Assembly: GCA_958295765.1 (NCBI GenBank)
Contig: CATQHB010000002.1
Location: 2,096,091-2,160,090 of the forward strand
Direction of reading: 5' to 3'
Length of the DNA stretch: 64,000 nucleotides
Source: an uncultured Dehalococcoidia bacterium
Lineage (GTDB): Bacteria > Chloroflexota > Dehalococcoidia > Lucifugimonadales > UBA3495
Below, piece after piece: positions 7,924 through 17,404 of the stretch. The translations under genes and the position numbers were made by a program. Positions within the stretch are counted from its first letter, which is position 1. Every line of letters starts with the position of its first letter. A model generated the notes under the pieces. That model was not told the DNA's origin. It saw nothing but the letters and a program-made list of their open reading frames with translations, and made no database searches.

Positions 7924-9570
7924 ATGCAAGGGAATACGGCCATCGCCAACGTGCTACGAATGGAGGGCGCCGAGTACCTCTTTTGTTATCCGGCCAACAC
8001 GCTGATTGAAGCCTGCGCCATCGCCGGGATTCAGCCCATTATGTCCCGCACCGAGCGCACCACCGTGAATATGGCCGACGGCTATACCCGGGTAACCAAC
8101 GGGCGGCGCACCGGGGTGGTAGTTACCCAGTCCGGGCCGGGCATTGAAAACGCCTTCGCCGGCATCGCCCACGCCTACGCCGAGTCCACGCCCATCCTGG
8201 TGCTGCCCGGCGGGACGGCGCGCAATCGGCAGGGCCAGCCCCCGGACTTTAACGCTATGGAAGCCTACCGGGGCGTTACCAAGTGGGTCAGCCAGATTAA
8301 CCAGGCCGACCGGATCCCGGAACTGATGCGCCGGGGTTTTACCTCCCTGCGCTCCGGCCGGCCCGGCCCGGTAATGCTGCAAGTCCCCGGCGACGTGGCC
8401 CAGGAGGAGATTGACGAAGCGGCCTTTGACTACCGGCCGGTCAAGGGCTATAAGAGCGCCGGCGACCCCGGCGACGTGGCCGATGCGGTCAAGGCGTTGC
8501 TGGCGGCGCGCCACCCGGTCATTTACGCCGGCCAGGGCGTCCTCTGGGCCGAAGCCTCGGCGGAGTTGGTCGAGTTTGCCGAACTGGTCAACGCCCCGGT
8601 GATGACCACCAACACCGGCAAGAGCGCCTTCCCGGAAAACCACCCGCTGGCCCTGGGCGTGGGCGCCGGCACAATGACCAAAATGGCCCGCCACTTCCTG
8701 GATCAGGCCGACCTGGTGTTCGGCGTCGGGTGCAGCTTTACCACCAACCTGGCCTCCGTCGCCATTCCCCGGGGCAAGACCCTGGTACAATGCACCGTGG
8801 ACGACAAGGACTTGAACAAAGAAGAACAGTTGCATCACGCCGTCATCGGCGACGCCAAACTGGTGCTGCGCCAGCTTATTGAGGAGGCGCAGCGGCAGGC
8901 CGGCCCGGAGGGTCGCCGGGACAACGGGGAAGTCGCCGCCGCCGTGAAGCAGGTCAAGGACGAATGGCTGGCCGAGTGGCTGCCCCTGCTGACCTCTGAG
9001 GAAGTTCCGATTAACCCCTACCGGGTCATCTGGGACCTGATGCACACCGTTGACCGCACGCAAACGATCGTAACCCATGACTCCGGCCACCCCCGGGACC
9101 AGACCATCCCCTTTTACGAAGCCATTGTTCCCCGGGGCTACCTGGGCTGGGGCAACTCCTCCCAACTGGGCTACGGCCTGGGCCTGGCCATGGGGGCCAA
9201 GCTGGGCGCGCCGGACAAGCTGGTGGTCAACATTATGGGCGACGCCGCCATCGGCATGGCCGGAATGGACATTGAGACGGCGGTGCGGCATCGGATACCC
9301 ATTATGACCATCGTGTTGAACAATCACGTGCTCAGCGGCTACTCCCGCAACTACCCGGTGGCTACCGAGCGGTTCGGTTTCACCAACCTGTACGGGGAAT
9401 ATGCCAAGCTGGCCGAGGCCCTGGGCGGCTATGGCGAACGGATTGAAGACCCGGCGGAAATCGTCCCGGCCCTCCGGCGCGCCCAGTCGGTTATGGAAAC
9501 CGGGCGGCCGGCCCTGCTGGAGTTTATGACCAAAGAGGAAAATACCCTGTCCCGCTACCCGGCCCGGTAG
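7924..9570 (+). CDS. Thiamin-diphosphate-dependent enzyme, acetolactate synthase large-subunit-like
   Basis: A 548-aa ThDP enzyme with the three usual domains: N-terminal PYR domain, central Rossmann-like domain (about 190-330) and C-terminal PP domain. The catalytic Glu of the PYR domain is present in SRTERTTVNMADGYTR. The ThDP/metal motif is GDAAIGM...VLNN (GDA instead of the more common GDG). It decarboxylates or ligates 2-keto acids in related enzymes; the actual substrate is unknown. No regulatory small subunit (IlvH) is nearby, arguing against classical branched-chain synthesis. ATG 7924 is preceded by GAGGAGA. Confidence 0.85.
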   Translation: MQGNTAIANVLRMEGAEYLFCYPANTLIEACAIAGIQPIMSRTERTTVNMADGYTRVTNGRRTGVVVTQSGPGIENAFAGIAHAYAESTPILVLPGGTARNRQGQPPDFNAMEAYRGVTKWVSQINQADRIPELMRRGFTSLRSGRPGPVMLQVPGDVAQEEIDEAAFDYRPVKGYKSAGDPGDVADAVKALLAARHPVIYAGQGVLWAEASAELVEFAELVNAPVMTTNTGKSAFPENHPLALGVGAGTMTKMARHFLDQADLVFGVGCSFTTNLASVAIPRGKTLVQCTVDDKDLNKEEQLHHAVIGDAKLVLRQLIEEAQRQAGPEGRRDNGEVAAAVKQVKDEWLAEWLPLLTSEEVPINPYRVIWDLMHTVDRTQTIVTHDSGHPRDQTIPFYEAIVPRGYLGWGNSSQLGYGLGLAMGAKLGAPDKLVVNIMGDAAIGMAGMDIETAVRHRIPIMTIVLNNHVLSGYSRNYPVATERFGFTNLYGEYAKLAEALGGYGERIEDPAEIVPALRRAQSVMETGRPALLEFMTKEENTLSRYPAR

Positions 9571-9581
9571 GGCAGCGGCTG

Positions 9582-10373
9582 ATGAGTTTTGCCGAGGCCG
9601 CGCTGCTGGGCCTGATTCAAGGGTTGGCCGAGTGGTTGCCGGTCAGTTCCGAGGGGGTAGTTACGGCGGTACATTCCCTGGCCTTTGGCAGCACCTTAAC
9701 AACTGCGGTCAACTTCTCCCTGTGGCTGCACCTGGGGACGGCAATCGCGGCGCTGGCCGCCTTCCGGGTAGAGGCGTCGGAGCTAATCCGCGCCGCCGCC
9801 GGAAACCCGCTGCGCCCGACGCCATTGCTGGCCTTCCTGGGGATAGCGACCCTGACCAGCGCGCCGCTGGGGTTGCTGCTGCTGTGGGGCCTGCCCGAGT
9901 TCTCCGACCGCATCGGCGCGGCGGCTATGGCCGGGGTCGGCGTCCTGATGCTGATTACCGGCGTGGCGCTGCTGCGCCGGCGGGCCGGGGGAACACTTAC
10001 CCGCCACGATGTAACCTGGCGTGACGGGGCGCTCACCGGCCTGGCCCAGGGATTGGCCGCCCTGCCGGGGCTGAGCCGCTCCGGGCTGACGGTGTCGGCG
10101 CTGCTGGGGCGCGGCGTGGACCGCCGGGAGGCGTTGACCCTCAGCTTTCTGCTGAGCATACCGGCCAGCCTGGTCGCAGGCCTGTACGGGGCGGTCCAAT
10201 CCGGTTTCTACGCATCACCGGAGGCGTTGGCGGCGCTGGCCGTAGCCGCCGCAACCGGTTTCCTTACCCTCAAGGCCCTGGTGAGCGTGGCGCAGCGGGT
10301 CAACTTCGGCTGGTTCGTGATTATCGTCGGCGGGGGCATCATCGCCGGCGGCTTGTGGCAGGCCGCCGTTTAG
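9582..10373 (+). CDS. uppP: Undecaprenyl-diphosphatase-like membrane phosphatase (UppP/BacA family)
   Basis: A 263-aa polytopic membrane protein starting 11 bp after the ThDP enzyme. It carries the UppP signatures: QGLAEWLPVSSEG (Q13 and E17 as the (E/Q)xxxE motif) and LPGLSRSGLTVSALLGRG at about 158-175 (PGxSRS motif). The family removes a phosphate from undecaprenyl diphosphate for cell-wall lipid recycling. VSSEG instead of VSSSG and the overall sequence place it in a divergent branch, so another polyprenyl diphosphate substrate is possible. Confidence 0.85.
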   Translation: MSFAEAALLGLIQGLAEWLPVSSEGVVTAVHSLAFGSTLTTAVNFSLWLHLGTAIAALAAFRVEASELIRAAAGNPLRPTPLLAFLGIATLTSAPLGLLLLWGLPEFSDRIGAAAMAGVGVLMLITGVALLRRRAGGTLTRHDVTWRDGALTGLAQGLAALPGLSRSGLTVSALLGRGVDRREALTLSFLLSIPASLVAGLYGAVQSGFYASPEALAALAVAAATGFLTLKALVSVAQRVNFGWFVIIVGGGIIAGGLWQAAV

Positions 10374-10479
10374 GGATTTGCCCTTGCCTTGGCTTTGTTA
10401 TATGGGGAGAGGGCCAAGGGGCGGTTCGGGTTATTTCGGGTCATTATGGTCATTATGGTAAAAGTTATGTAATTGGTAT

Positions 10480-10591
10480 GTCATTCCGACCGGAGGGAGG
10501 AATCTAAAATGCCGGCCCCTTGTCAACTTCCGGTTCCGGCAGAAATCTTGCCTATGCAGGAGTTTAGATTCCTCCCTCCGGTCGGAATGAC
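10480..10591. repeat. Family D 112-bp palindromic repeat, copy 1
   Basis: The element starts GTCATTCCGACCGGAGGGAG and ends with the inverted sequence CTCCCTCCGGTCGGAATGAC. A second copy of identical length is at 26133-26244. The rest of the roughly 300-bp gap is featureless. Confidence 0.85.
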
Positions 10592-10671
10592 ACACTTGGG
10601 GCCGGCGTACTTGAGGCCGGAATGACTTGCCAACGGCGTAACTCCTACGTGGATTAACTTGGAGGTAGGTG

Positions 10672-11424
10672 ATGAGACTTGCAGGGAAGGTAGCCCTGAT
10701 TAGCGGCGGGGCGCGGGGGCAGGGGGCCTGCGAGGCCCGGATGTTCGCCAGCGAAGGGGCGCGGGTAGTCTTTGGGGATATTCTGGACGATTTGGGCGGA
10801 CAGGTGGAAGCCGAAATTCGCGAGTTGGGCGGCGAGGCCACCTACATTCACCTGGACGTTACCCAGGAGGCCGACTGGGCCGCCGCCGTCCAGACCGCCG
10901 TTGACCGCTACGGCAAACTGGACATTCTGGTGAATAACGCCGGAATCGTAAGCTGGGGCCGGTTGGAGGACTCCAGCGGCGCGGAGTGGGACCGAATAAT
11001 GGAGGTGAATGGCAAGGGCGTCTTTCTAGGCACCTTAGCGGCGATACCGGAAATGCGCCGGGCCGGCGGTGGTTCCATCATCAACATCTCCTCCATTTCC
11101 GGGCTGGTGGGGCAGGACACGGTGCAGGCCGCCTATAACGCCTCCAAAGGCGCGGTGCGGCTGCTGACCAAGACCACCGCCATTCAGTACGCGCAGGACG
11201 GCATCCGGGCCAACTCGGTTCACCCCGGTTCGGTCGCCACGCCGATGACCGCCGAGCGGCAGTCCGACCCGGAAATTCTGCGGCAGAGCGAGTCCCGAAT
11301 CCCCCTGGGCCGAGTCGGTCAGCCCGAGGACATCGCCTACGGGGTGCTGTTCCTGGCCTCGGACGAATCATCCTTCGTTACCGGCAGCGAACTGGTAATT
11401 GACGGGGGCTTTACGGCGATGTAA
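10672..11424 (+). CDS. Short-chain dehydrogenase/reductase (classical SDR)
   Basis: A 250-aa classical SDR, NAD(P)-dependent oxidoreductase. It has SGGARGQG for cofactor binding near the N terminus, NNAG (about 88), catalytic Ser in INISSISG and the YxxxK pair in AAYNASKGAV. The residue after beta-2 is Asp (FGDI), which favours NAD. ATG 10672 is 6 bp after GGAGG; the GTG 3 bp upstream is too close to the ribosome-binding site. It heads a plus-strand run of oxidative genes and could oxidise a diol or hydroxyl intermediate, but that is inference. Confidence 0.88.
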   Translation: MRLAGKVALISGGARGQGACEARMFASEGARVVFGDILDDLGGQVEAEIRELGGEATYIHLDVTQEADWAAAVQTAVDRYGKLDILVNNAGIVSWGRLEDSSGAEWDRIMEVNGKGVFLGTLAAIPEMRRAGGGSIINISSISGLVGQDTVQAAYNASKGAVRLLTKTTAIQYAQDGIRANSVHPGSVATPMTAERQSDPEILRQSESRIPLGRVGQPEDIAYGVLFLASDESSFVTGSELVIDGGFTAM

Positions 11425-11585
11425 CTCTCCTATCCCCAAGGGGACGGCGGCACGGACGGGGTGGTTCGACAGGCTCACCATGAGCGGAACGGCCGGCTCA
11501 CCATGAGCGTGCTGGTAAGACAATGAGCGGAATAATCGGGTTTTGCGGGGAACAACTTGGCCTTTGCCGGATAAAGAGGTGAATT

Positions 11586-12851
11586 ATGGTGGCTGAAGTA
11601 ACGGGCCTGGTGGATTTGGAGCGGGGGTTGGTGAGCCGCCGTATCTTTATTGAGCCGGATATTTATGAGCAGGAGTTGGAGCGTATCTTTGCCCGCTGCT
11701 GGCTGTTCCTGTGCCACGAAAGCCAGATTCCCAACCCCGGCGACTTTTTCACCACCTATATGGGAGAGGATCCGGTGCTGGTAATGCGGGACAGCGGCGG
11801 CCAGGTCAACGCCTTTATCAACTTCTGCCGGCACCGGGGCAACCGCCTGTGCCGGGCCGACGCCGGCAACGCCGCCACCCTGACCTGCGCCTATCACGGC
11901 TGGACTTACGCTAACGACGGCCGGCTGGTGTCGGTGCCCAACTTCCGGGACGCCTACTTTGAGGAGTTGAACCTGGAACAATGGAACCTGATTCCGGTGG
12001 CCCAACTGGACAGCTACAAGGGCTTGTTCTTTGCCACCTTTGACCGGGACGCGCCGCCCCTGCGGGAATACCTGGGGGAAATGGCCTGGTATCTGGATAC
12101 CTTTTTTGACCGCCGGGAGGGTGGGGTGGAAGCGCTGGGCGGCGTCCACAAGTGGGTGGTGCCCTGCAACTGGAAGCTGCCGGCGGAGAACTTCGGCGGG
12201 GATGCCTACCACGTGGCCTGGAGCCACCTGTCCGCCATTCGCAGCGGCTTTGCCGGGGACTTCCGGCTGCGCAGCACCGGCGGAACGCTGCTTTCCCCGG
12301 GCCGAGGCCATTGCGTCATTGCCCTGGGCGGCGGCGACATCGCCGAGGCGCCGGAGCCGGAACTGGTGGCCTACGAACAACAATGCCTACCGGAGGCGGA
12401 GCGCCGGCTGGGGACAAGATTGCAAACAATCAGCCCGATTGTCGGCACCGTATTCCCCAACTTTTCGATGATTCGCTCCACCTCCCACTCCTTCCGGGTC
12501 TGGCACCCCAAGGGGCCGGATAAAATCGAAATCTGGGCCTGGATTTTCGTGGATAAGGCCGCGCCGCCGCCGGTGCGGGAAGCCCTGCGGCTGAACGGCT
12601 TGCGGGGCTTTGGCCCTTCCGGGACTTTTGAGCAGGATGATATGGACAACTGGCAGGAGTGTACCCAAACCTGCCGGGGCGTCGTATCCCGCCGCTATGA
12701 CCTGAATATGCAGATGGGCCTGGGCCACGACAATTACAACCCGGAGTTGGGGGCCTGGGCCAGCGACTACCGCCTGAGTGAGAGCAACCACCGGCAGTTT
12801 TACCGCCGCTGGGCCGAGGTAATGGCCGCCGATAGCGGAGCGGAATTGTAG
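11586..12851 (+). CDS. Rieske-type aromatic ring-hydroxylating dioxygenase, alpha subunit
   Basis: A 421-aa large subunit. The Rieske [2Fe-2S] ligands are C81-x-H83 and C101-x2-H104, spaced by 17 residues as is usual. The catalytic domain has the mononuclear iron motif [15 protein letters not shown] (D-x2-H-x4-H) around residue 206, and a later DDMDNW that could supply the third ligand. These enzymes add O2 to aromatic or similar rings. The beta subunit gene follows 100 bp downstream. Ferredoxin and reductase genes are absent from the window, so electron transfer must come from elsewhere. Confidence 0.92.
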   Translation: MVAEVTGLVDLERGLVSRRIFIEPDIYEQELERIFARCWLFLCHESQIPNPGDFFTTYMGEDPVLVMRDSGGQVNAFINFCRHRGNRLCRADAGNAATLTCAYHGWTYANDGRLVSVPNFRDAYFEELNLEQWNLIPVAQLDSYKGLFFATFDRDAPPLREYLGEMAWYLDTFFDRREGGVEALGGVHKWVVPCNWKLPAENFGGDAYHVAWSHLSAIRSGFAGDFRLRSTGGTLLSPGRGHCVIALGGGDIAEAPEPELVAYEQQCLPEAERRLGTRLQTISPIVGTVFPNFSMIRSTSHSFRVWHPKGPDKIEIWAWIFVDKAAPPPVREALRLNGLRGFGPSGTFEQDDMDNWQECTQTCRGVVSRRYDLNMQMGLGHDNYNPELGAWASDYRLSESNHRQFYRRWAEVMAADSGAEL

Positions 12852-12951
12852 CCCTCACCCCGGCCGGCTCCCCCTTATCCCGGTCTCCCCTAGTGGAAAG
12901 GGGCCGGGGTTGGGAGCAGTCTGGGGCCGAGGGCAAAGGGACGGGTTCACT

Positions 12952-13506
12952 ATGGCCGACAACACCCTCCGGGAAATTGAGCAATTCCTGTACCAGGAAG
13001 TCCGCTTGCTGGACAACCGGCAGTACCACCGCTGGCTGGAACTGCTGACCGAGGATGTCAGGTACTGGATGCCGATGCGGAGCAACCGCTACGCCCCAAC
13101 CAGCAAGGCCGTGGCCTCTCTGGACGAAACTATCTACGAAACCGGCCACGATACCGGGGAATTGACCGCCGCCCACGAGTTGGCGATTATGGATGAGACC
13201 AAAGACTCCCTGCGCCGCCGGGTGGAGCGGCTGGACAGCGGCCTGGCCTGGGCCGAAGATCCGCCCTCCCGCACCCGCCACTTCCTTTCCAACATCGAAG
13301 CCTACCCCGCCGAGGCCAACGGGGAGATGCGGGTCTATTCCAACTTCATCCTGTACCGTACCCGGGGCGAAAGGGAGCAGGACTTTTACGTGGGCAGCCG
13401 GGAGGACTTGCTGCGCCCCGCGCCCAACGGCTGGCAATTGGCCTACCGGAAAGTAATCCTGGACCAGAACGTGCTGTTGGCGAAAAACGTCAGCAACTTT
13501 TTCTGA
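12952..13506 (+). CDS. Rieske-type ring-hydroxylating dioxygenase, beta subunit
   Basis: A 184-aa small subunit of the NTF2-like Ring_hydroxyl_B family, the structural partner of the preceding alpha subunit. Typical features are the N-terminal EIEQFLYQEVRLLDNRQYHRWLEL and the central RVERLDSGLAWAEDPPSRTRHF. I use ATG 12952 (MADNTLRE...) because the 14 upstream residues do not resemble the family. Confidence 0.9.
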   Translation: MADNTLREIEQFLYQEVRLLDNRQYHRWLELLTEDVRYWMPMRSNRYAPTSKAVASLDETIYETGHDTGELTAAHELAIMDETKDSLRRRVERLDSGLAWAEDPPSRTRHFLSNIEAYPAEANGEMRVYSNFILYRTRGEREQDFYVGSREDLLRPAPNGWQLAYRKVILDQNVLLAKNVSNFF

Positions 13507-13540
13507 AACCGGGGGCGCGCCTTGGCCCTCAAGCCCGGCC

Positions 13541-13795
13541 TATCGCGTCTTAACCGGGGCAACCCCGGTAGCCAGGGCAACCCCGGCAACCGTCGGCAAC
13601 CGTCATTCCGGCGCCGGCAACCGTCGTTCCGGCGAAAGCCGGAATCCAGAACGCTCGGCAGCCGGCCCGCTCTTTTCCGGTAGGATTTCCTGGATTCCGG
13701 CTTTCGCCGGAACGACGGGTTTATAGACCGGTTTATGGACGGGTTTATAGACGGGTTTATAATAATGACCGGTTTATAATGCGATTGCCCGGCCC
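13541..13795. repeat. Family A element with outer arms
   Basis: The 373-bp gap after the dioxygenase contains a left arm (ATCGCGTCTTAACCGGGGCAACCCC, about 13543-13567), a family A element at 13621-13718 in the opposite orientation to most copies, then GGGTTTATAGAC-type short direct repeats and a right end TGCGATTGCCCGG. No gene is seen. Confidence 0.85.
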
Positions 13796-13879
13796 TTTCC
13801 TAGGGATGGCCTCAGGGAGAGTATCGGGAAACTACGCCATTCTCTCATCCTTTAACTTTCTAACCGTAAGGAGGAAAAC

Positions 13880-14728
13880 ATGGAAATCGGGGCCTTTATG
13901 TTTGTAACCGACTACTCGATGCGGCCCGATGAGCTGGCCCGGCTGCTGGAGGAACGGGGCTTTGAGTCGCTGTGGGTGCCGGAGCATACCCACATCCCGG
14001 CCAGCCGCCGCAGTCCCTGGCCCGGCGGCGCCGACCTGCCCCCGGAATACTGGCACAGCTACGACCCCTTCGTGGCGCTCAGCGCCGCCGCCGCCGTTAC
14101 CACCAACTTGAAACTGGGCACTGGCATCTGCCTCATCGTAGAGCGGGACCCCATTACTACGGCCAAGGAAATCGCCAGCCTGGACTTCCTGTCCAACGGG
14201 CGGTTTATGTTCGGCATTGGCGGCGGCTGGAACGCCGAGGAAATGGCGAATCACGGCACCAACTACCGGCGCCGCTGGCGGCTGCTGCGGGAGCGCATCC
14301 TGGCGATGAAGGCTATCTGGACCGAGGAGGAGGCCGAGTTTCACGGGGAGTTTGTCAACTTTGACAAGGTATGGTCTTACCCCAAGCCGGTACAGAAACC
14401 CCATCCGCCTATCTTTATGGGCGGCGACGGCCCCCGAACCTTTGACCGGGTGGTGGAGTTCTGCGACGGCTGGATGCCCATTGCCGGCCGGCCGGGGCAG
14501 GAGGGCAGCCTGGCCGAGAAAATCGCCCTGCTGCGCCGCCAGGCAGCCGAGGCTGGCCGCGACCCGGACAACCTGCCGGTTTCCGTCTATTGGATGGGCC
14601 GCCCTCAGGATGACACGGTGGAGCGGATGGCCGAGGCCGGCGTTGACCGCCTGATTTTCGGCCTACCGTCGGCCGAGCGGGACGCCGTAATGCCCCGCAT
14701 CGACCAATGCGCCGCGTTGATACCCTAG
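13880..14728 (+). CDS. Luciferase-like (LLM class) F420-dependent oxidoreductase
   Basis: A 282-aa TIM-barrel LLM protein with AAGGAGG about 7 bp before ATG 13880. Diagnostic stretches are ERGFESLWVPEHTHIP, KLGTGICLIVERDP and GRFMFGIGGGWNAEE, which correspond to the TIGR03619-type F420 group. It probably uses F420 or FMN to reduce or oxygenate a substrate; the substrate is unknown. Its neighbours suggest a role in organic-compound oxidation. Confidence 0.88.
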   Translation: MEIGAFMFVTDYSMRPDELARLLEERGFESLWVPEHTHIPASRRSPWPGGADLPPEYWHSYDPFVALSAAAAVTTNLKLGTGICLIVERDPITTAKEIASLDFLSNGRFMFGIGGGWNAEEMANHGTNYRRRWRLLRERILAMKAIWTEEEAEFHGEFVNFDKVWSYPKPVQKPHPPIFMGGDGPRTFDRVVEFCDGWMPIAGRPGQEGSLAEKIALLRRQAAEAGRDPDNLPVSVYWMGRPQDDTVERMAEAGVDRLIFGLPSAERDAVMPRIDQCAALIP

Positions 14729-14755
14729 TCAACGGGACGCTTTTCAACCGGAAAC

Positions 14756-14812
14756 CCCGGGACGCCGCGCCAGAGGAACGCCGGAATCTCCCGGAAACCC
14801 GGCGTCTCCGGG
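14756..14812. terminator. Intergenic hairpin after the LLM oxidoreductase
   Basis: CCCGGGACGCCG at 14756-14767 pairs with CGGCGTCTCCGGG at 14800-14812, with one bulged base. There is no T-tract, so it may be a transcript-stabilising hairpin rather than a terminator. Confidence 0.45.
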
Positions 14813-14839
14813 TGAACCAAACCCGGCAAGGAGATAGGT

Positions 14840-15955
14840 ATGGGCTGGTCAAACCACCACCGGAACGGTCTAATCCACTACGCGCCCCAGCACTGCTACC
14901 GGGGTTACACCCTGCTGACCACCAACGGCGGCAACTACGTCAACCTGATTGATATGGAGGGGCGCCTCTGCCATCAATGGTATCTGACGGAACGGGTGGG
15001 CTATGGCTACCTGCTGTCCAACGGGCACCTGCTGCTGCGCACCGTCAGCGCCCGGGCCGGCGGCCGGCGCAGCGACGCCGGGCCAAGGGCCGGCGCCATC
15101 ATCGAACTGGACTGGAACGGCCTTGAGGTCTGGCGCTACGAAAACCCTATGCTGCACCATGACTTTGAGCGGCTGCCCAACGGCAATACCCTGGTGCTGC
15201 TCTTTGAGCCGCTGGCGCCGGAACTGGCGGCCCAAGTCCAGGGCGGCGCGTCCGGCGGCGACGGGGCCGAGGAAATGCTGGGCGACCTGGTAGAGGAAAT
15301 CACCCCGGCCGGGGAGACGGTTTACTCCTGGCGTTCCTGGGAGCATCTGGACCCGGCCGAGGACGTAATCTGCCACCTGGAGAACCGGGAGGAGTGGACG
15401 CATCAGAACTCTCTGACGGTTACCCCGGAGGGCGATTTCATCGTCAGTTTCCGGCGCACCGACACCGTGGGCATCGTGGCGCGGGACAGCGGCCGGTTCA
15501 AGTGGAAGTGGGGGCCGGGGGAAATATCCCATCAGCACTACCCCTACCGCCTGGAAAACGGGAACATCCTGCTGTTCGACAATGGCTGCCACCGGCCGGG
15601 GCCGACCTTCTCCCGGGCGCTGGAGGTCAACCCGGCCAGCAGCGAAATCGTCTGGGAGTACCTGGGCGACCCGCCCATCTCCTTCTACAGCTTTCACATC
15701 AGCGGGGCGGAACGGCTGCCCAACGGCAATACTCTCATCTGCGAAGGCGCGCCCGGCCGGATTTTTGAGGTAACGCCCCAGCAGGAAATCGTCTGGGAAT
15801 ACGTCAACCCGATATTCACCGGCGCGCCCCGGGGCGGCGGGCGGGCCAACTCGGTTTTCCGCGCCCACCGCTACGGGCCGGAACATCCGGCGCTGCAAGG
15901 CAAAGACCTGGATCCGGCCCGTTACGCCAACTTCAACCGGCTCTATGCCTTATGA
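14840..15955 (+). CDS. Arylsulfotransferase (ASST)-like beta-propeller protein
   Basis: A 371-aa protein with AAGGAGA before ATG 14840. It has repeated propeller motifs of the type LPNGNTL (residues about 110, 295) and LENGNILLFDNG, with a conserved-looking series of His residues (LHHDF, THQNS, SHQHYP, SFHIS) as in ASST-family proteins. Bacterial ASSTs transfer sulfate between phenols; this protein has no signal peptide, unlike periplasmic ASST, so it may be a cytoplasmic relative of unknown function. Context is an oxidative gene run. Confidence 0.75.
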   Translation: MGWSNHHRNGLIHYAPQHCYRGYTLLTTNGGNYVNLIDMEGRLCHQWYLTERVGYGYLLSNGHLLLRTVSARAGGRRSDAGPRAGAIIELDWNGLEVWRYENPMLHHDFERLPNGNTLVLLFEPLAPELAAQVQGGASGGDGAEEMLGDLVEEITPAGETVYSWRSWEHLDPAEDVICHLENREEWTHQNSLTVTPEGDFIVSFRRTDTVGIVARDSGRFKWKWGPGEISHQHYPYRLENGNILLFDNGCHRPGPTFSRALEVNPASSEIVWEYLGDPPISFYSFHISGAERLPNGNTLICEGAPGRIFEVTPQQEIVWEYVNPIFTGAPRGGGRANSVFRAHRYGPEHPALQGKDLDPARYANFNRLYAL

Positions 15956-15970
15956 TGACGGGCTTGTTTA

Positions 15971-16067
15971 CCCCGGCGATCGAGACACCCGGAGACCCGG
16001 CGGCGCCGGGCTTCCTCCGGGATCCCCGGCGTGGCTCCGGGATCTTCGGGTGTCTCTATCGCCGGGG
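15971..16067. terminator. Long intergenic hairpin
   Basis: CCCCGGCGATCGAGACACCC at 15971-15990 is nearly the reverse complement of GGGTGTCTCTATCGCCGGGG at 16048-16067, one mismatch. Inside it a second GC-rich palindrome (GGCGGCGCCGGG region) occurs. The next gene starts only 24 bp later, so it may be processed RNA or a partial terminator. Confidence 0.55.
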
Positions 16068-16091
16068 TGAAAAGCTCTCCTGGGAGGCGGA

Positions 16092-17246
16092 ATGACCACA
16101 CGCGAGGAATTGCTGGAGCGGGCGTCCGCTATGGTGCCGGCCCTGCAAGCCGGGGCGCTGGACACGGAAAAGCGGCGTCAACCCCTGCCGGAAAACATTG
16201 CGGCCCTGCAAGCCGCCCACCTGATCCGCGCCGCCCAGCCGGAACGCTACGGCGGGTTGGGCCTGGACTTTGACGTGGTTTTTGAGGTTGCCGCCGAGTT
16301 GGGCCGGGGCTGTGGTTCCACCGCCTGGTGCTACAGCATCTGGGCCAGCCACAACTGGCTGCTGGCTCTTTTCCCGGAGGCCGCCCAGGATGAATACTGG
16401 GCCGACACCCCGGATACCCTGTCCTCCACCTCCTTCAACCCGGCCCGGAGCCAGGCTACCGCCGCCCCCGGCGGCTATCGGCTTTCCGGCCATTGGGACT
16501 TTTCCAGCGGTTCCGACGCGGCGGCCTGGGCCTTGCTGATTGCCAACGGGCCGGAGGGTCTGCTGATGCTGTTGCTGCCCCGGCCGGACTACACCATCCT
16601 GGATACCTGGTTCGTATCCGGGCTGAAAGGCACTGGCAGCAAGGACATCGTCGTTGACGATGCCTTTGTGCCGGAACACCGCGCCGTCCCGGTCAAGGAT
16701 TTGCGGGAGGCCACCGCGCCGGGCCGCAAGCTGCACGACACCCCCAACCAGCGGATTCCCCAGCAGTGCATCCTGCCCTTTACCCTGGCCTCCCCGATTA
16801 TCGGCATGGCCCGGGGCGCCGTCGAAACCTTTGAGGAGCGGCTGCGTCACGGCGCGTCGGCCCGGGAAAGCAGCCCCTTGAGCGGGGTTGCCAGTTACCA
16901 CCTGCGCCTGGGCGAGGCGGCGGCAGAAGTATGGGCGGCCCAGGCCATCCTGCGCCAGGACTGCCAGGAAATAATGGCCCGCGCCCGGCGGGACGAACAG
17001 CCCTCGATTGATGACCGGGCGCGCTACCGCCGGGACCAGGCTTACGTGGCCCGGCTGAGCGTCCGGGCCGTTGACCGGCTGTTTGAGGCCAGCGGCGGCC
17101 ACGGCCTCTTTGACGCCAACGCCATGCAGCGTTTCCACCGGGACGCCCACGCCGCCGCCCACCACGTAGGCATCGCCTGGGACGTAATGGCCGAGCAATA
17201 CGGCCGGATCCGGGCCGGCCTGGAGCCGGATTTGCGGATAGTTTAG
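16092..17246 (+). CDS. Flavin-dependent monooxygenase with acyl-CoA dehydrogenase fold (HsaA-like)
   Basis: A 384-aa protein of the acyl-CoA dehydrogenase superfamily. The stretch GRGCGSTAWCYSIWASHNWLL at about 73-93, and the later SGHWDFSSGSDAAAWAL, are characteristic of the group D two-component monooxygenases such as HsaA and related hydroxylases rather than true acyl-CoA dehydrogenases. These use reduced FMN supplied by a separate reductase. GGGAGG precedes ATG 16092. With the Rieske pair and SDR upstream it could act on an aromatic or polycyclic compound; this is inference. Confidence 0.8.
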   Translation: MTTREELLERASAMVPALQAGALDTEKRRQPLPENIAALQAAHLIRAAQPERYGGLGLDFDVVFEVAAELGRGCGSTAWCYSIWASHNWLLALFPEAAQDEYWADTPDTLSSTSFNPARSQATAAPGGYRLSGHWDFSSGSDAAAWALLIANGPEGLLMLLLPRPDYTILDTWFVSGLKGTGSKDIVVDDAFVPEHRAVPVKDLREATAPGRKLHDTPNQRIPQQCILPFTLASPIIGMARGAVETFEERLRHGASARESSPLSGVASYHLRLGEAAAEVWAAQAILRQDCQEIMARARRDEQPSIDDRARYRRDQAYVARLSVRAVDRLFEASGGHGLFDANAMQRFHRDAHAAAHHVGIAWDVMAEQYGRIRAGLEPDLRIV

Positions 17247-17265
17247 GGGGCCGGGGTATTAACAT

Positions 17266-17335
17266 GGATTTACAGGATTTACAGGATTTACAGGATATTT
17301 TGGAAGTTGTAGGGGCGGGTTTGTAACCCGCCCAC
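17266..17335. repeat. Short tandem repeat and partial family C arm
   Basis: GGATTTACA is repeated in tandem three to four times (17266-17297), followed by a solo left arm of family C (GTAGGGGCGGGTTTGTAACCCGCCC, 17309-17333). It lies where a toxin gene partnering the next antitoxin would be expected. Confidence 0.7.
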
Positions 17336-17404
17336 GCTCCGGGATCGTGCGTTTTGTTGGCACTCACGCCGAATATGACCGAATTGACGCCAGGGAGATT
17401 TGCA

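Noticed and set aside
7954-9327. A 457-aa antisense ORF opposite the ThDP enzyme, and similar ones opposite the other ThDP enzyme, ASST-like and acyl-CoA dehydrogenase-like genes
   Set aside because: All are antisense shadows caused by high third-position GC; none has motifs or ribosome-binding sites.
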